64,000 nucleotides of DNA from Amphibacillus sp052055485 (GCF_052055485.1 NZ_CP197171.1:2604001-2668000); one strand, 5' to 3'; counted from the first letter of the stretch, positions 44,018 through 53,223 are shown. Made by a program: numbers and translations. The notes: generated from the sequence alone by a model not told the origin.

Positions 44018-44634
44018 CAAATCAAGCCAATCAAATTTTAACAGGATTAATTGAAATTGATGCAATTCAAATCAAGGCTGATCATTCTTTTACTTGGACA
44101 TCAGGAATTAAATCACCGATTTATTGTGATAATCGCTTGACAATCTCTTATCCTGAGATTAGAAAAAAAGTAGCTGAAGGTTTCGCTGCCCAGGTTAAGG
44201 CAAAGCAGTTGGATGTTGATGTGATTGTAGGATGTGCAACAGCAGGTATTCCGCATGCCGCGTGGTTAGCCGATTGCTTGGATAAACCTATGGCATATGT
44301 AAGAGGGCAAGCAAAAGGTCATGGAAAAGGCAATCAAATCGAGGGCGCAATTCGTCCGGGTGATCGAGTGATTGTTGTCGAAGATCTCATCTCAACAGGG
44401 GGATCAGTTCTATCTGTGATCAAAGCGATTGAAGCTGCTGGTGGAATTGTTGAAGCTGTTTTAGCTATCTTTAGTTATGGCTTACAAAAAGCAGCTAATG
44501 CGTTTAAACGAGTAAATGTTCCTTGCTATACGTTAGCTAATTTTGATCAATTAGTTGATTTATTAATCGTTAAAGAGGAAATTAACGGTCCTGAAGCGGA
44601 AAGCCTAATTGAATGGCGTGATCAATTAGATTAA
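44014..44634 (+). CDS. pyrE: Orotate phosphoribosyltransferase
   Basis: Type I phosphoribosyltransferase of 206 residues that converts orotate and PRPP into OMP. The FTWTSGIKSPIYCDNRL N-terminus (near residue 28), catalytic loop lysines in YVRGQAKGHGKGNQIEG and the PRPP motif VIVVEDLISTGGSV (near 119) are complete. GAGGAG is eight bases before the ATG at 44014, which overlaps pyrF by ATGA. It ends the operon; the nearest strong terminator is about 310 bases later. Confidence 0.97.
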   Translation: MTNQANQILTGLIEIDAIQIKADHSFTWTSGIKSPIYCDNRLTISYPEIRKKVAEGFAAQVKAKQLDVDVIVGCATAGIPHAAWLADCLDKPMAYVRGQAKGHGKGNQIEGAIRPGDRVIVVEDLISTGGSVLSVIKAIEAAGGIVEAVLAIFSYGLQKAANAFKRVNVPCYTLANFDQLVDLLIVKEEINGPEAESLIEWRDQLD

Positions 44635-44946
44635 AGAACGGTTTATAAAAGTATTAGCTAATTTATATTTATAACTAACTCAATTTTCGTATCAAAATAT
44701 TAAGGTTCAGCTAAGATGGCTGAAGGGTGGACCAACGATTAAGTTGATGTATTGACATTGTAAATAGATATTTTGCTGAATCATCCCTTTATTATAAAGC
44801 TATCGTTATTAACACGCAGGGGAGATATGTTCCGCTTTCGGAACGAAATAGCGCTCCAAACAGATAAGAAAATTAAAGTCAACATGGGATTGAATACCGA
44901 CTCCCTCGAACACGGTCAAGGTTTCAGTGTGCAAAAGTTAAGTAGG
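44635..44946 (+). other. Non-coding, possibly structured region after pyrE
   Basis: No supported gene. There are several inverted repeats: TTCAGC/GCTGAA (near 44705-44723), and GGAG-GTTCCG-CTTT-CGGAAC-CTCC (44821-44857, nested stems), with a further AGGGGAG/CTCCCT pair spanning about 44817-44910. Together with the terminator at 44947 this could be a structured 3' tail of the pyr transcript or a small RNA. I do not recognise a known family. A 67-codon frame (44773-44976) is unlike any protein and lacks a ribosome site. Confidence 0.4.
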
Positions 44947-44992
44947 GCTGTCGTCAAATGCATGATGTACATTTGATGACAGCTTCTTTTTG
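44947..44992 (+). terminator. Intrinsic terminator, probable end of the pyr operon
   Basis: GCTGTCGTCAAATG (44947-44960) pairs with CATTTGATGACAGC (44970-44983) over 14 positions with one G-T pair, followed by TTCTTTTTG. Confidence 0.85.
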
Positions 44993-45099
44993 TGTTAACT
45001 GATCTGTTGTATGGTTATTCATCGACTAACAACCCTTTGTAGGAACATCGAAATAAGCCTATCTTTTTAACCCCCATTTAGGAAAGTTGAGTAGTTTGC

Positions 45100-45475
45100 T
45101 ATCACTCATTCCAATCAAAAGTTTAAGCTGAAATGTCGGATAGAGCATCTCTATCACTCATTCCAATCAAAAGCACAAAGTGAAATGTCGGATAGAGCGT
45201 CTCTATCACTCATTCCAATCAAAAGCACAAAGTGAAATGTCGGATAGAGCGTCTCTATCACTCATTCCAATCAAAAGCACAAAGTGAAATGTCGGATAGA
45301 GCATCTCTATCACTCATTCCAATCAAAAGCACAAAGTGAAATGTCGGATAGAGCGTCTCTATCACTCATTCCAATCGAAAGCTCAAAGTGAAATGTCGGA
45401 TAGAGCGTCTCTATCACTCATTCCAATCAAAAGCACAAAGTGAAATGTCGGATAGAATAGAACCCTCCTACTCAG
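45100..45475 (+). repeat. 52-bp tandem repeat array 2 (seven units)
   Basis: GAAATGTCGGATAGAGC recurs at 45130, 45182, 45234, 45286, 45338, 45390 and 45442, again an exact 52-base period. Inner units are almost identical, so this array is more homogeneous than array 1. Each unit holds a GATAGAG-CGT-CTCTATC hairpin (7 bp, 3-base loop) and a CATTCCAATCAAAAGCACAA half. The unit aligns with that of array 1 at 10140-10515 across most of its length. There is no coding frame and there are no spacers. The rest of the gap to 45801 is gene-free apart from a terminator-like stem. Confidence 0.92.
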
Positions 45476-45555
45476 TCCGATGTTTTGTTCAAATATTCAA
45501 TTCGAAAAGTTGAATCGAATGTTTCAAACACACTTCTAATATTCATAAAGAAAAG

Positions 45556-45600
45556 TACTATTGCACAACTTATCCTTCATTGTGCAACGGCTCCTTTTTG
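45556..45600 (+). terminator. Terminator-like stem of the GCTGTTGCACA type
   Basis: TTGCACAA (45561-45568) and TTGTGCAA (45580-45587) form an 8-bp stem, followed at a few bases by TTTTT. It is a diverged relative of the ileS terminator and has no gene directly before it. Confidence 0.5.
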
Positions 45601-45801
45601 CGCTTTACGGGTATTCCAAACTTTGGTAAAATAGCATGAGGATTAATTATATGTAAGCCGTTATGTTGCTAAGGATAATGAAGTTATTAAAGTACAAATT
45701 GAAAATATTAACATGATAATACTTTCTATTCAGTTTGGCTAATTTTTTGAAAATTTGACTGCACACACAATGTTTGTTTAGTTGTGTTGAAAGGGGGATG
45801 T

Positions 45802-46023
45802 ATGAAACTAAAAATAGCTGGTTTAATAGTTGGTTTATTTACTGGATTTATTATTACAGGGGTATTAAGATTCATTGGGGTTCCTGGTTTGCCAGAGCTG
45901 CTTTTTTTAATATTTGGAGAGCCGACTCTTGGTAATAGTATCATTATATTTGCGTTATTAGGATTTCTTTTGTTTATGCTGTTTAGAAAAGATATAAAGA
46001 AAAATAAAAATGATCCTGTCTAG
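45802..46023 (+). CDS. Small membrane protein of unknown function
   Basis: Protein of 73 residues with two hydrophobic helices (AGLIVGLFTGFIITGVLRFIG, about 5-25, without its last residues certain, and IIIFALLGFLLFMLF, about 48-62). A short GVPGLPELLFLIFGEP linker joins them, and the tail is basic (RKDIKKNKN). I do not recognise the family; short DUF6114- or XapX-like two-helix proteins look similar, and the GVP-P-L pattern near the first helix fits XapX, but that is a guess. AAGGGGGAT stands before the ATG at 45802, which supports a real gene. Confidence 0.6.
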   Translation: MKLKIAGLIVGLFTGFIITGVLRFIGVPGLPELLFLIFGEPTLGNSIIIFALLGFLLFMLFRKDIKKNKNDPV

Positions 46024-46098
46024 TTTGATGGTGATATGTTGTCATCCTTATTATCCTACTTGTCGTTAAAACATAAAATCAGATATGATCATGATAAA

Positions 46099-46138
46099 GA
46101 CCCAAAAAGTTAAGCTAAAACATTAACTTTTTGGGTCT
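46099..46138. terminator. Perfect 16-bp inverted repeat between convergent genes
   Basis: AGACCCAAAAAGTTAA (46099-46114) pairs exactly with TTAACTTTTTGGGTCT (46123-46138) around an 8-base loop. It lies between the small membrane protein gene (+) and rqcH (-), so a two-way terminator is likely, although no clean T-run follows on either side. Confidence 0.55.
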
Positions 46139-46297
46139 ACTAAATTATTTTTACAAAAATAGCACATGTCCAGCTAATCTTAAAGGAAAAAGAAGTCCCT
46201 AATTCTTCTTCAAGATAGCGGATAGAACGTGAACTCCGGAACAATGCTAGCCATTTTGTCGCCCTAGGATTTAAAAATGAATTTGGACACACTTGAT

Positions 46298-48025
46298 CTA
46301 GTCATTGATTCTTTCAGGCCGACTTTTTAATTGATCAATAAATGATCGATCAGGTGTGACAAATAAAGTTTTTTGTTGATCATAAATGACATAGCCTGGT
46401 TTGGCGCCATTTGGTTTCTTAACATGGCGAACCTCTGTATAGTCAACAGGGACACTTGAAGATTGACTAGCTTTAGAAAATAAAGCAGCCAATTGTGCAG
46501 CCTCGGCTAATGTTTCTTCACTTGGGATATGTGAACGAATTAGGACGTGTGAACCTGGAATATCTTTTGTATGAAGCCAAATATCTCGGGACTCTGCCAT
46601 TTTTGTTGTTAAATAGTCGTTCTGTTTATTATTTCTGCCTACATAAATAGGTGTTCCATCAGTCGCATAGAACCTTTCAGGACTTGGTTTTTTCGGTTTA
46701 TTTTTTAGCTTATTATTTTTTCGTTTTACTTTTAAATAACCTTCTTCTCTTAACTCATTTCTTATTTCCTCAATGTCTTCTAGACGTGCTGTCTCTAATT
46801 GTTGAATCAGCTGTTCAAAGTAATTGATTTCAGCCCTTGCCTTATCAATCTCTATCTTTAGTTTTCTTTTTGATGTTTTTAATTTTTGATAGGTTTTAAA
46901 ATAACTTTGTGCATTTTCACTTGGTGTTTTATTTGGGTTTAAGTCAATAGTTATTTCAGCTTGGTTTGGATCGTAGTAATCAATGACCGTGACTTGATGA
47001 TCGCCTTTTTTTACCAAATGAAGGTGAGCTGTTAAAAGTTCACCATATTTTTGATAGCTCTCTGCCTGCTCCGCCTTTTTTAATGTTTGCTGTTGTTTCT
47101 TAATTTTACGTTGATTTCGCTCCCACTCATTTCTAAGTAAACGATTAAGATCGCCTGCTTGTTGCTTAACTCGATCACGACTAGCTTTATCTTGATAAAA
47201 TTGATCAATCATTCCACTTACTGTCTCAAATCTTTCAATTTTTCCAGTGAAAGATTCGAGTTCAAGGACATGAAAGTCTTCTTTCTTATCGTGGTGGATA
47301 AGTGGAGAAAAATCTCCCTGTTTAACTTGATCAAGTCGCTTAACAAGTGAATGAGTAACGGATTGAGCGGAATCTGTTTCAGCACTCATACACACGTCAT
47401 TAGCAATTAATGGTGAGATTCCCATCAAAGACTGAACAAGAGTCTGAGCGAATGGTTTATCTGATTGACTGAGGATATCTAAAATCGTCGATTGATCTGC
47501 TGTCAAAGGATTTATTTTATTTTGAGCAGGTGGATACAGATAGTTTTGTCCAGGCAAAACAGTACGATAACGACTCTGGTTTGGAGATATATGCTTAATA
47601 CTGTCTAAAATATGAGTCTTTTCCTGATCAATTAAAATAATGTTGCTATGTTTACCCATGATTTCAATCATGAGTTTTTTCTTGACTTCATCACCAATTT
47701 CATTTTTACCCCGAAGATAAAACTCAATGATTCGTTCATTCTCATATTGTTCAATGGACTCAATAAAACTTCCCACTAAATGCTTTCTTAAAACCATGCA
47801 AAACATCGGCGGTTCAGCTGGATTTTGATATTTTGACTGGGTCAAGTGAAGCCGTGCATAGGTTGGATGTGCCGATAACAATAATTGATAATTCTCACGG
47901 TTATTCCTAATTAAAAAAATGAGTTCCGTGTTTGTCGGTTGAAATATTTTTAAAATACGGCCAGAAGAAAGTTGTTGATTTAATTGTCTAGTAACTGCAT
48001 TTGTAACGATACCGTCAAATGCCAT
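46298..48025 (-). CDS. rqcH: Ribosome quality control factor RqcH (NFACT/FbpA family)
   Basis: Protein of 575 residues. The NFACT-N domain opens with AFDGIVTNAVTRQLNQQL. A helix-hairpin-helix and long coiled coils occupy the middle (about 280-430). The C-terminal NFACT-R domain contains RFYATDGTPIYVGRNNKQND and RDIWLHTKDIPGSHVLIR. RqcH binds split 50S subunits carrying peptidyl-tRNA and adds alanine tails that mark the stalled chain for degradation. I start it at 48025, with GGGGTGAT four bases upstream; the GTG at 48034 is part of that site. It was formerly annotated as fibronectin-binding protein. It is divergent from the P-type ATPase gene. Confidence 0.95.
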   Translation of the reverse strand: MAFDGIVTNAVTRQLNQQLSSGRILKIFQPTNTELIFLIRNNRENYQLLLSAHPTYARLHLTQSKYQNPAEPPMFCMVLRKHLVGSFIESIEQYENERIIEFYLRGKNEIGDEVKKKLMIEIMGKHSNIILIDQEKTHILDSIKHISPNQSRYRTVLPGQNYLYPPAQNKINPLTADQSTILDILSQSDKPFAQTLVQSLMGISPLIANDVCMSAETDSAQSVTHSLVKRLDQVKQGDFSPLIHHDKKEDFHVLELESFTGKIERFETVSGMIDQFYQDKASRDRVKQQAGDLNRLLRNEWERNQRKIKKQQQTLKKAEQAESYQKYGELLTAHLHLVKKGDHQVTVIDYYDPNQAEITIDLNPNKTPSENAQSYFKTYQKLKTSKRKLKIEIDKARAEINYFEQLIQQLETARLEDIEEIRNELREEGYLKVKRKNNKLKNKPKKPSPERFYATDGTPIYVGRNNKQNDYLTTKMAESRDIWLHTKDIPGSHVLIRSHIPSEETLAEAAQLAALFSKASQSSSVPVDYTEVRHVKKPNGAKPGYVIYDQQKTLFVTPDRSFIDQLKSRPERIND

Positions 48026-48046
48026 AATGATCACCCCATTTCACAT

Positions 48047-48055
48047 ATTATAGCA
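48047..48055 (-). promoter_or_regulatory. Extended -10 promoter of rqcH
   Basis: On the reverse strand TGCTATAAT (complement of 48047-48055) is a perfect extended -10 about 22 bases before the rqcH start. The -35 is weak, and the leader would be very short. Confidence 0.5.
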
Positions 48056-48114
48056 TGTTTTGCTTTGGACATGCATATGATCAATACGAGCAAAAGGTAT
48101 TGGGGGGATACTTT

Positions 48115-50757
48115 GTGAAATGGTATGCGGAGACCGTGCCTGACATATTAAAGAATTTTGGTAGTCAAGTTGACACTGGATTATCTAATGGAATTGTAAA
48201 AAAAAGATTAAAGCAATTTGGTGAGAACCAACTGGCTGAGCCCAAACGTCAACTAGGAATCGCATTGTTTTTCAAGCAGTTTAAAGATTTTATGGTCATT
48301 GTACTGCTGATTGCAACGTTTATTGCAGCTTATTTAGGTGAAGTTATCGATGCAATCGTTATTGTTATCATTGTCTTGATCAATAGTTTACTAGGCTTTC
48401 TTCAAGAACAACGTGCTGAAAAATCACTCGCTAAACTGAAACAGATGGCAAATCCAGTTGCCAATGTTCGAAGAGACGGTCAATGGGTCACGATCCCTTC
48501 AAATGAAGTTGTTATTGGTGATATCGTCCGATTGAAAAGTGGTGACCGAGTTGTTGCAGATATGAGAATTATTAACAGTACTCATTTATCTATTGAAGAA
48601 TCGGCAATAACAGGGGAAACATTACCAATTGCTAAAACAAGTGAAGTGATTAGGCAAGAGCAATTAAATATTGGGGATCAAACAAACATGGCTTTTATGA
48701 GTTCACTTGTAACAACAGGTCATGGTATTGGTGTGGTGGTTGCAACAGGAATGGACACCATGGTCGGGCAAATTGCAGATTTAATCGTTCAATCACCTAA
48801 ACAAAAAACACCATTAGAAAAAAGGTTGCAGTATTTAGGAAAATTCCTTATTTTTATTTCAATATTACTCACTTCATTAGTTGTTGCGATCGGGATATGG
48901 CAGGGACAACCAGCCTATCAAATGTTTCTTTCCGGTATTTCATTAGCCGTTGCTGTTATTCCAGAGGGGCTTCCGGCCATTGTAACAGTCGTTTTATCAC
49001 TTGGTGTTCAGAGAATGATTAAGAAAAAAGCCATTGTTCGAAAGTTAAATGCCGTTGAAACACTTGGCAGTACTTCCGTAATCTGTTCAGATAAAACAGG
49101 CACATTAACTGAAAATCGGATGACTGTTGTTGACCTATATTTAAATCAGCGTCACTTTGAAGTTAGTGGCGGCTATCGTCTAACTGGATTAATCACGCAA
49201 ACCGCCAATCAAACAGAATCCAAGATGTTGGATCGGCTGTTAAGCTACAGCTCTATCTGTGGTAATGCTGATTTAATTGATAAGCCTGATGGCCCAATAA
49301 TTGAAGGTGACCCAACTGAGGTTGCGATTATGATGGCAGCTGCTAAAAAAGATCTAAACCTGATTCGGAATGAGCAAATCAATAAGATTATTGATTTTCC
49401 ATTTGATTCAACGAGGAAAAGGATGTCTGTGGTCATCAAGGACAATAACCAGTATATTGGAATTGTTAAAGGCGCACCTGATTTATTACTACAAAGAGCA
49501 AATCAAATCGAGGAAAATGGACAGGTCATCAAGCTTGATCAAAAACGGCGTCAAAGAATTGAAGCGGAAATAAAATCCATGACCCAAAAAGCTTACCGTA
49601 CAATCGCACTCTGTATTAAGCCCCTTCAAAAGGTTGATCAGATTAAAGTAGAGCAAGTTGAACAGGATTTGATATTTGTCGGCTTGATTGGAATGGTCGA
49701 TCCACCCCGACCTGAGGCAAAGCAGGCTATTGAGCAATGTAAACTAGCTGGTATCAAAACCATTATGATAACAGGAGATCATGCAGAAACAGCGAGTGCG
49801 ATTGCTAAAGAATTAATGATTCTTCCTGCAAATGGACAAGTGATAACGGGTGAAAAACTAGATCAAATGTCAGATGAGCATCTAGCTCAACAACTTGATC
49901 ATACTTATGTCTTCGCACGTGTTACACCAAGGGATAAATTAAGGATTGTCCAAGCTTTACAAAGTAATGGACATGTCGTTGCAATGACAGGTGATGGTGT
50001 GAATGATGCTCCGGCACTGAAGACCAGTGATATTGGAGTTAGTATGGGGAAAGCTGGTACAGATGTAGCCAAAGAAGCTTCTGATTTGATTTTATTAGAT
50101 GATAACTTTGCTACGGTAGTAGGTGCTGTAGAAGAGGGGCGACATATTTATGAGAATATTAGGAAATTCATTCGTTATTTATTAGCTTCCAATGTTGGTG
50201 AGATATTGGTTATGTTATTTGCTATGATTGTTGGGCTTCCTTTGCCATTGCTGCCTGTGCAAATTTTATGGGTTAATCTTGTTACAGATGGTTTACCCGC
50301 CTTAGCATTGGGCATGGATCAGTCTGAAAAGGATTTAATGGAACAAGCCCCTCGACCGTTAAAAGAAGGTATTTTTGCACGAGGGCTTGGATTTAAAATT
50401 ATATCGAGGGGTTTTCTAATTGGGATGGTTAGTTTTATAGCCTTTGTTATCGCTTATCAAAATGGCGCACAGTCACTGCCTTATGCGAGAACGATTGCTT
50501 TTATGACTTTAGTTATAGCACAACTGATACATGTCTTTGATTGTCGAAATCATCGATCTATTTTTGATCGTCACCCGTTTGGTAATCGCTATTTAGTTGT
50601 TGCCGTTCTTTCTTCTGTTGCATTACTGATTCCAGTTATATATATAACTCCTATTCAGACAATCTTTTATACGGTTGCTTTAACAGGTAAGGATTGGTTG
50701 ACCATTTTAGTGTTTAGTTCAATTCCAACGATTATTTTTGGTTTTACAAAACGATAG
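48115..50757 (+). CDS. yloB: P-type calcium-transporting ATPase (YloB family)
   Basis: P2A-type ATPase of 880 residues. The phosphorylated aspartate is D326 in CSDKTGTLTENRM. The actuator motif ITGETLP, the nucleotide-domain KGAPDLLL and the hinge TGDGVNDAPALK are intact. Ten membrane helices are evident; helix M4 reads VAVIPEGLPAIVT, the calcium-binding pattern. Close relatives pump Ca2+ out of the cell and, in B. subtilis, protect germinating spores. I use GTG 48115 behind GGGGGG; the longer frame from 48055 would add residues unlike the family N-terminus, which normally begins near here. Confidence 0.94.
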   Translation: MKWYAETVPDILKNFGSQVDTGLSNGIVKKRLKQFGENQLAEPKRQLGIALFFKQFKDFMVIVLLIATFIAAYLGEVIDAIVIVIIVLINSLLGFLQEQRAEKSLAKLKQMANPVANVRRDGQWVTIPSNEVVIGDIVRLKSGDRVVADMRIINSTHLSIEESAITGETLPIAKTSEVIRQEQLNIGDQTNMAFMSSLVTTGHGIGVVVATGMDTMVGQIADLIVQSPKQKTPLEKRLQYLGKFLIFISILLTSLVVAIGIWQGQPAYQMFLSGISLAVAVIPEGLPAIVTVVLSLGVQRMIKKKAIVRKLNAVETLGSTSVICSDKTGTLTENRMTVVDLYLNQRHFEVSGGYRLTGLITQTANQTESKMLDRLLSYSSICGNADLIDKPDGPIIEGDPTEVAIMMAAAKKDLNLIRNEQINKIIDFPFDSTRKRMSVVIKDNNQYIGIVKGAPDLLLQRANQIEENGQVIKLDQKRRQRIEAEIKSMTQKAYRTIALCIKPLQKVDQIKVEQVEQDLIFVGLIGMVDPPRPEAKQAIEQCKLAGIKTIMITGDHAETASAIAKELMILPANGQVITGEKLDQMSDEHLAQQLDHTYVFARVTPRDKLRIVQALQSNGHVVAMTGDGVNDAPALKTSDIGVSMGKAGTDVAKEASDLILLDDNFATVVGAVEEGRHIYENIRKFIRYLLASNVGEILVMLFAMIVGLPLPLLPVQILWVNLVTDGLPALALGMDQSEKDLMEQAPRPLKEGIFARGLGFKIISRGFLIGMVSFIAFVIAYQNGAQSLPYARTIAFMTLVIAQLIHVFDCRNHRSIFDRHPFGNRYLVVAVLSSVALLIPVIYITPIQTIFYTVALTGKDWLTILVFSSIPTIIFGFTKR

Positions 50758-50782
50758 AAGATTGTGTATAATGTTTGATAAC

Positions 50783-50818
50783 AAAGGATAGCCTAGTTTG
50801 ACTATCCTTTTTCTTTTT
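50783..50818 (+). terminator. Intrinsic terminator after the P-type ATPase gene
   Basis: AAAGGATAG pairs with CTATCCTTT (50802-50810) and is followed by TTCTTTTT. A second small inverted repeat, ATTGAATG/CATTCAAT, follows at about 50826. Confidence 0.75.
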
Positions 50819-50874
50819 CCTTTTATTGAATGCCATTCAATAAAAGGCTTTAATCCATATAGGATGTGAAAAAA

Positions 50875-51756
50875 ATGGTTCTAAGTATGACCGGTTTTGG
50901 TCAAGTTAAGCGGGTAGTCGGTGAGACAAAACTAAATGTTGAAATCAAAACAGTTAACCATCGTTTTTTGGATCTTTCATTAAATATGTCTACCTTATTT
51001 AATCCATATGAGGAACAAATTAAAGCTGTGATCCGATCACACTTTAAACGAGGCCGCATAGAGTTATACATATCTAGCGAAGGAAAATCGTTAGAAAATC
51101 AAACGATTATGATTAATTGGGCACTTCTAGATCAGTACCATCAAGTGATTGAATCTATTGAAACGACCTATCCAGAAACTTCTCATCTGCTAACGAAAGG
51201 TCTTCCAGAATTTACAGATGTTCTTCAAGTAACTAAGGAGGAGCAGAAGAATAATCTATTGTTCGATGAAATCATTGAGATGGTTAAAGAGGCTTGTACA
51301 CAGGTGAAACAGATGCGGTTGATAGAAGGCAAAAAATTAGCAAAGGATATTCATAGTCGGGTAGAGCAGATAAAAGAGTTAGTTGACAAATTAGCTGCTT
51401 TACGTTTAGATATTAAAGATAAGCACTATCAACGGATGGTTGAGCGGTTAAACGATTTATTAGCTAAGCAAGGTCTGTCACAAGATGAACGATTCTATCA
51501 TGAATTAGCAATAATTGCTGAAAAAGGAGATTTGACTGAAGAGCTGATCCGAATTGACAGCCACACTAATCAAATCGAATCCTCGTTAAAGGCAGATGGT
51601 GAAATCGGTAGAAATCTGGATTTTATTTGTCAGGAATTAATTCGCGAGGCAAATACAATTGGTTCAAAGGCAAATGATCCTATTATTAGTGAATATGTTA
51701 TTGAATTGAAGGCAACAATTGAAAAAGTAAAAGAACAAGTTCAAAATATAGAATAA
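50875..51756 (+). CDS. yloC: YicC/YloC family endoribonuclease
   Basis: Protein of 293 residues (B. subtilis YloC 291). It begins VLSMTGFGQVKR and has VEIKTVNHRFLDLSL, IELYIS and the C-terminal GRNLDFICQELIREANTIGSKAND, a strongly conserved block with acidic and histidine residues. The E. coli homologue YicC is an RNase that affects small RNA stability. I start it at ATG 50875, with AGGATG ahead; GTG 50866 is too close to that site. It is the first gene of the yloC-remA-gmk-rpoZ-coaBC-priA run. Confidence 0.93.
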   Translation: MVLSMTGFGQVKRVVGETKLNVEIKTVNHRFLDLSLNMSTLFNPYEEQIKAVIRSHFKRGRIELYISSEGKSLENQTIMINWALLDQYHQVIESIETTYPETSHLLTKGLPEFTDVLQVTKEEQKNNLLFDEIIEMVKEACTQVKQMRLIEGKKLAKDIHSRVEQIKELVDKLAALRLDIKDKHYQRMVERLNDLLAKQGLSQDERFYHELAIIAEKGDLTEELIRIDSHTNQIESSLKADGEIGRNLDFICQELIREANTIGSKANDPIISEYVIELKATIEKVKEQVQNIE

Positions 51757-51848
51757 TCGTTTTAAATTTTGTTTATTTATACTATAATGAGAAGGATAAG
51801 ATTCAATAAGGGATCGATAATTTAATTGAATCTAGGAGGGGAATTAAG

Positions 51849-52109
51849 TTGAATTTAAGGTTAATTAATGTTGGCTTTGGAAATGTAGTTTCAGCCAATC
51901 GAATTATTACCATCGTTTCACCAGAATCAGCACCGATTAAAAGAATTATTTCAGTAGCTAGAGATAACAATAAATTAATAGATGCTACTTATGGACGAAG
52001 AACTCGTGCAGTTATTATTACAGATAGTGATCATATCGTTCTATCTGCCGTTCAGCCTGAAACTGTTGGACAACGTGTACTCACCCATGAAGAAGAACTG
52101 GATGAATAA
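51849..52109 (+). CDS. remA: Biofilm regulator RemA
   Basis: DNA-binding protein of 86 residues with the highly conserved INVGFGNVVSANRIITIVSP and LIDATYGRRTRAVIITDSDH blocks. RemA activates matrix and osmoprotection genes in B. subtilis; it forms ring-shaped oligomers around which DNA wraps. The start is TTG 51849, six bases after AGGAGGGG, the only reasonable choice given the family N-terminus. It is followed by 260 non-coding bases before gmk. Confidence 0.95.
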   Translation: MNLRLINVGFGNVVSANRIITIVSPESAPIKRIISVARDNNKLIDATYGRRTRAVIITDSDHIVLSAVQPETVGQRVLTHEEELDE

Positions 52110-52371
52110 TAATGTTGTGTTACTCAGTTGAAAAAGGGGTTTAACGCGACTAACCTTTCATATCTTACGAATAGGAAAAATAAATCTGTTTATCAAAGGA
52201 TAGGCAAATTTAAGTTTTTACAGCATTGGAAGGTATACTGATCTATGGCTCGTGACACAAGTGATTTTGCCATAAGACCTTGTCGATTTGCTAAGTTTTT
52301 TTGAAAGATTAAATAGGATCACAGGGTGAATGAAGTCCTGTTGATTGTTAGAATGTAGGGGGATCAAATCG

Positions 52372-52992
52372 TTGATTGAGCAGAAAGGGATTTTATTTAT
52401 TTTATCAGGACCATCTGGTGTTGGAAAAGGGACTGTAAGAAAAGCTTTATTTGAAAAAAATACGACTTTACAGTATTCTATCTCAATGACAACACGTTCA
52501 AAGAGATCGGGTGAACAAGAAGGTGTTGATTATTTTTATCGTTCTAAAGAAGAATTTGAAGAAATGATTAAAAATAATCAATTACTTGAGTATGCAGAGT
52601 ACGTAAATAATTATTATGGGACACCTCGTCAATATGTAGAGGAAACGCTAGATCAAGGAAATGATGTTTTTCTTGAAATTGAAGTTCAAGGTGCCCTTCA
52701 AGTTAAGGAAAACTTTCCAGAAGGTGTTTTTATCTTCTTATCACCACCGAACTTGGAGGAATTAAAAAACCGAATTATTAGCCGGGGAACAGAAACGGAA
52801 GCCCTTGTGATGAATCGTTTAAGAGCAGCTAAAGATGAAATTGAACTCATGGATGCCTATGATTATGTCGTTGTTAACGATTATGTTGATCATGCAGTTG
52901 AAAAAGTTCAAGCCATTGTAAAAAGTGAGCACTGTAAACGAGAACGAGTCGCAAGCCAATATAAAAAATTGTTGGAGGTGACCCAATTATAA
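52372..52992 (+). CDS. gmk: Guanylate kinase
   Basis: P-loop nucleotide kinase of 206 residues that phosphorylates GMP to GDP. The P-loop GPSGVGKGTV (near residue 13), the GMP-binding TTRSKRSGEQEGVDYFY and YGTP segments and EVQGALQV are intact. I start it at TTG 52372, nine bases after GGGGG; a longer frame from 52345 lacks a site and exceeds the family length (B. subtilis 204). It overlaps rpoZ by one base. Confidence 0.96.
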   Translation: MIEQKGILFILSGPSGVGKGTVRKALFEKNTTLQYSISMTTRSKRSGEQEGVDYFYRSKEEFEEMIKNNQLLEYAEYVNNYYGTPRQYVEETLDQGNDVFLEIEVQGALQVKENFPEGVFIFLSPPNLEELKNRIISRGTETEALVMNRLRAAKDEIELMDAYDYVVVNDYVDHAVEKVQAIVKSEHCKRERVASQYKKLLEVTQL

Positions 52993-53189
52993 TGTTAGAG
53001 CCATCGATTGACCAATTACAAACAAAGATTAACTCGAAATACACTTTAGTCACACTATCAGCTCAACGGGCACGACAAATTAAGAATCATAAAATTCTAC
53101 AAATTGAAGAACCAAAATCAGTGAAAAATGTCGGTATTGCCTTAGAAGAAATTTACGCAGGGAAATTAACTTATACTTCTGCCGATTGA
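52992..53189 (+). CDS. rpoZ: DNA-directed RNA polymerase subunit omega
   Basis: Small subunit of 65 residues that helps fold and hold the beta' subunit. It begins LEPSIDQLQTKINSKYTLVTLSAQRARQI, the standard omega pattern, and ends with the KSVKNVGIALEEIYAGKL stretch. GGAGGTGACCC precedes the ATG within the gmk end. A terminator-like stem follows. Confidence 0.96.
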   Translation: MLEPSIDQLQTKINSKYTLVTLSAQRARQIKNHKILQIEEPKSVKNVGIALEEIYAGKLTYTSAD

Positions 53190-53223
53190 AATAAAAGACA
53201 GTGAGAGACTCGTCTAAAAATGA

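Noticed and set aside
44817..44930. A yybP-ykoY (manganese) riboswitch after pyrE
   Set aside because: GGGGAG and GTCAACAT segments recall that motif, but the core order and pairing do not fit by eye, and no gene follows directly. A covariance-model search would decide.
44773..44976. A 67-codon forward frame after pyrE
   Set aside because: No ribosome site, odd composition, and it overlaps the inverted repeats and terminator of the non-coding region.
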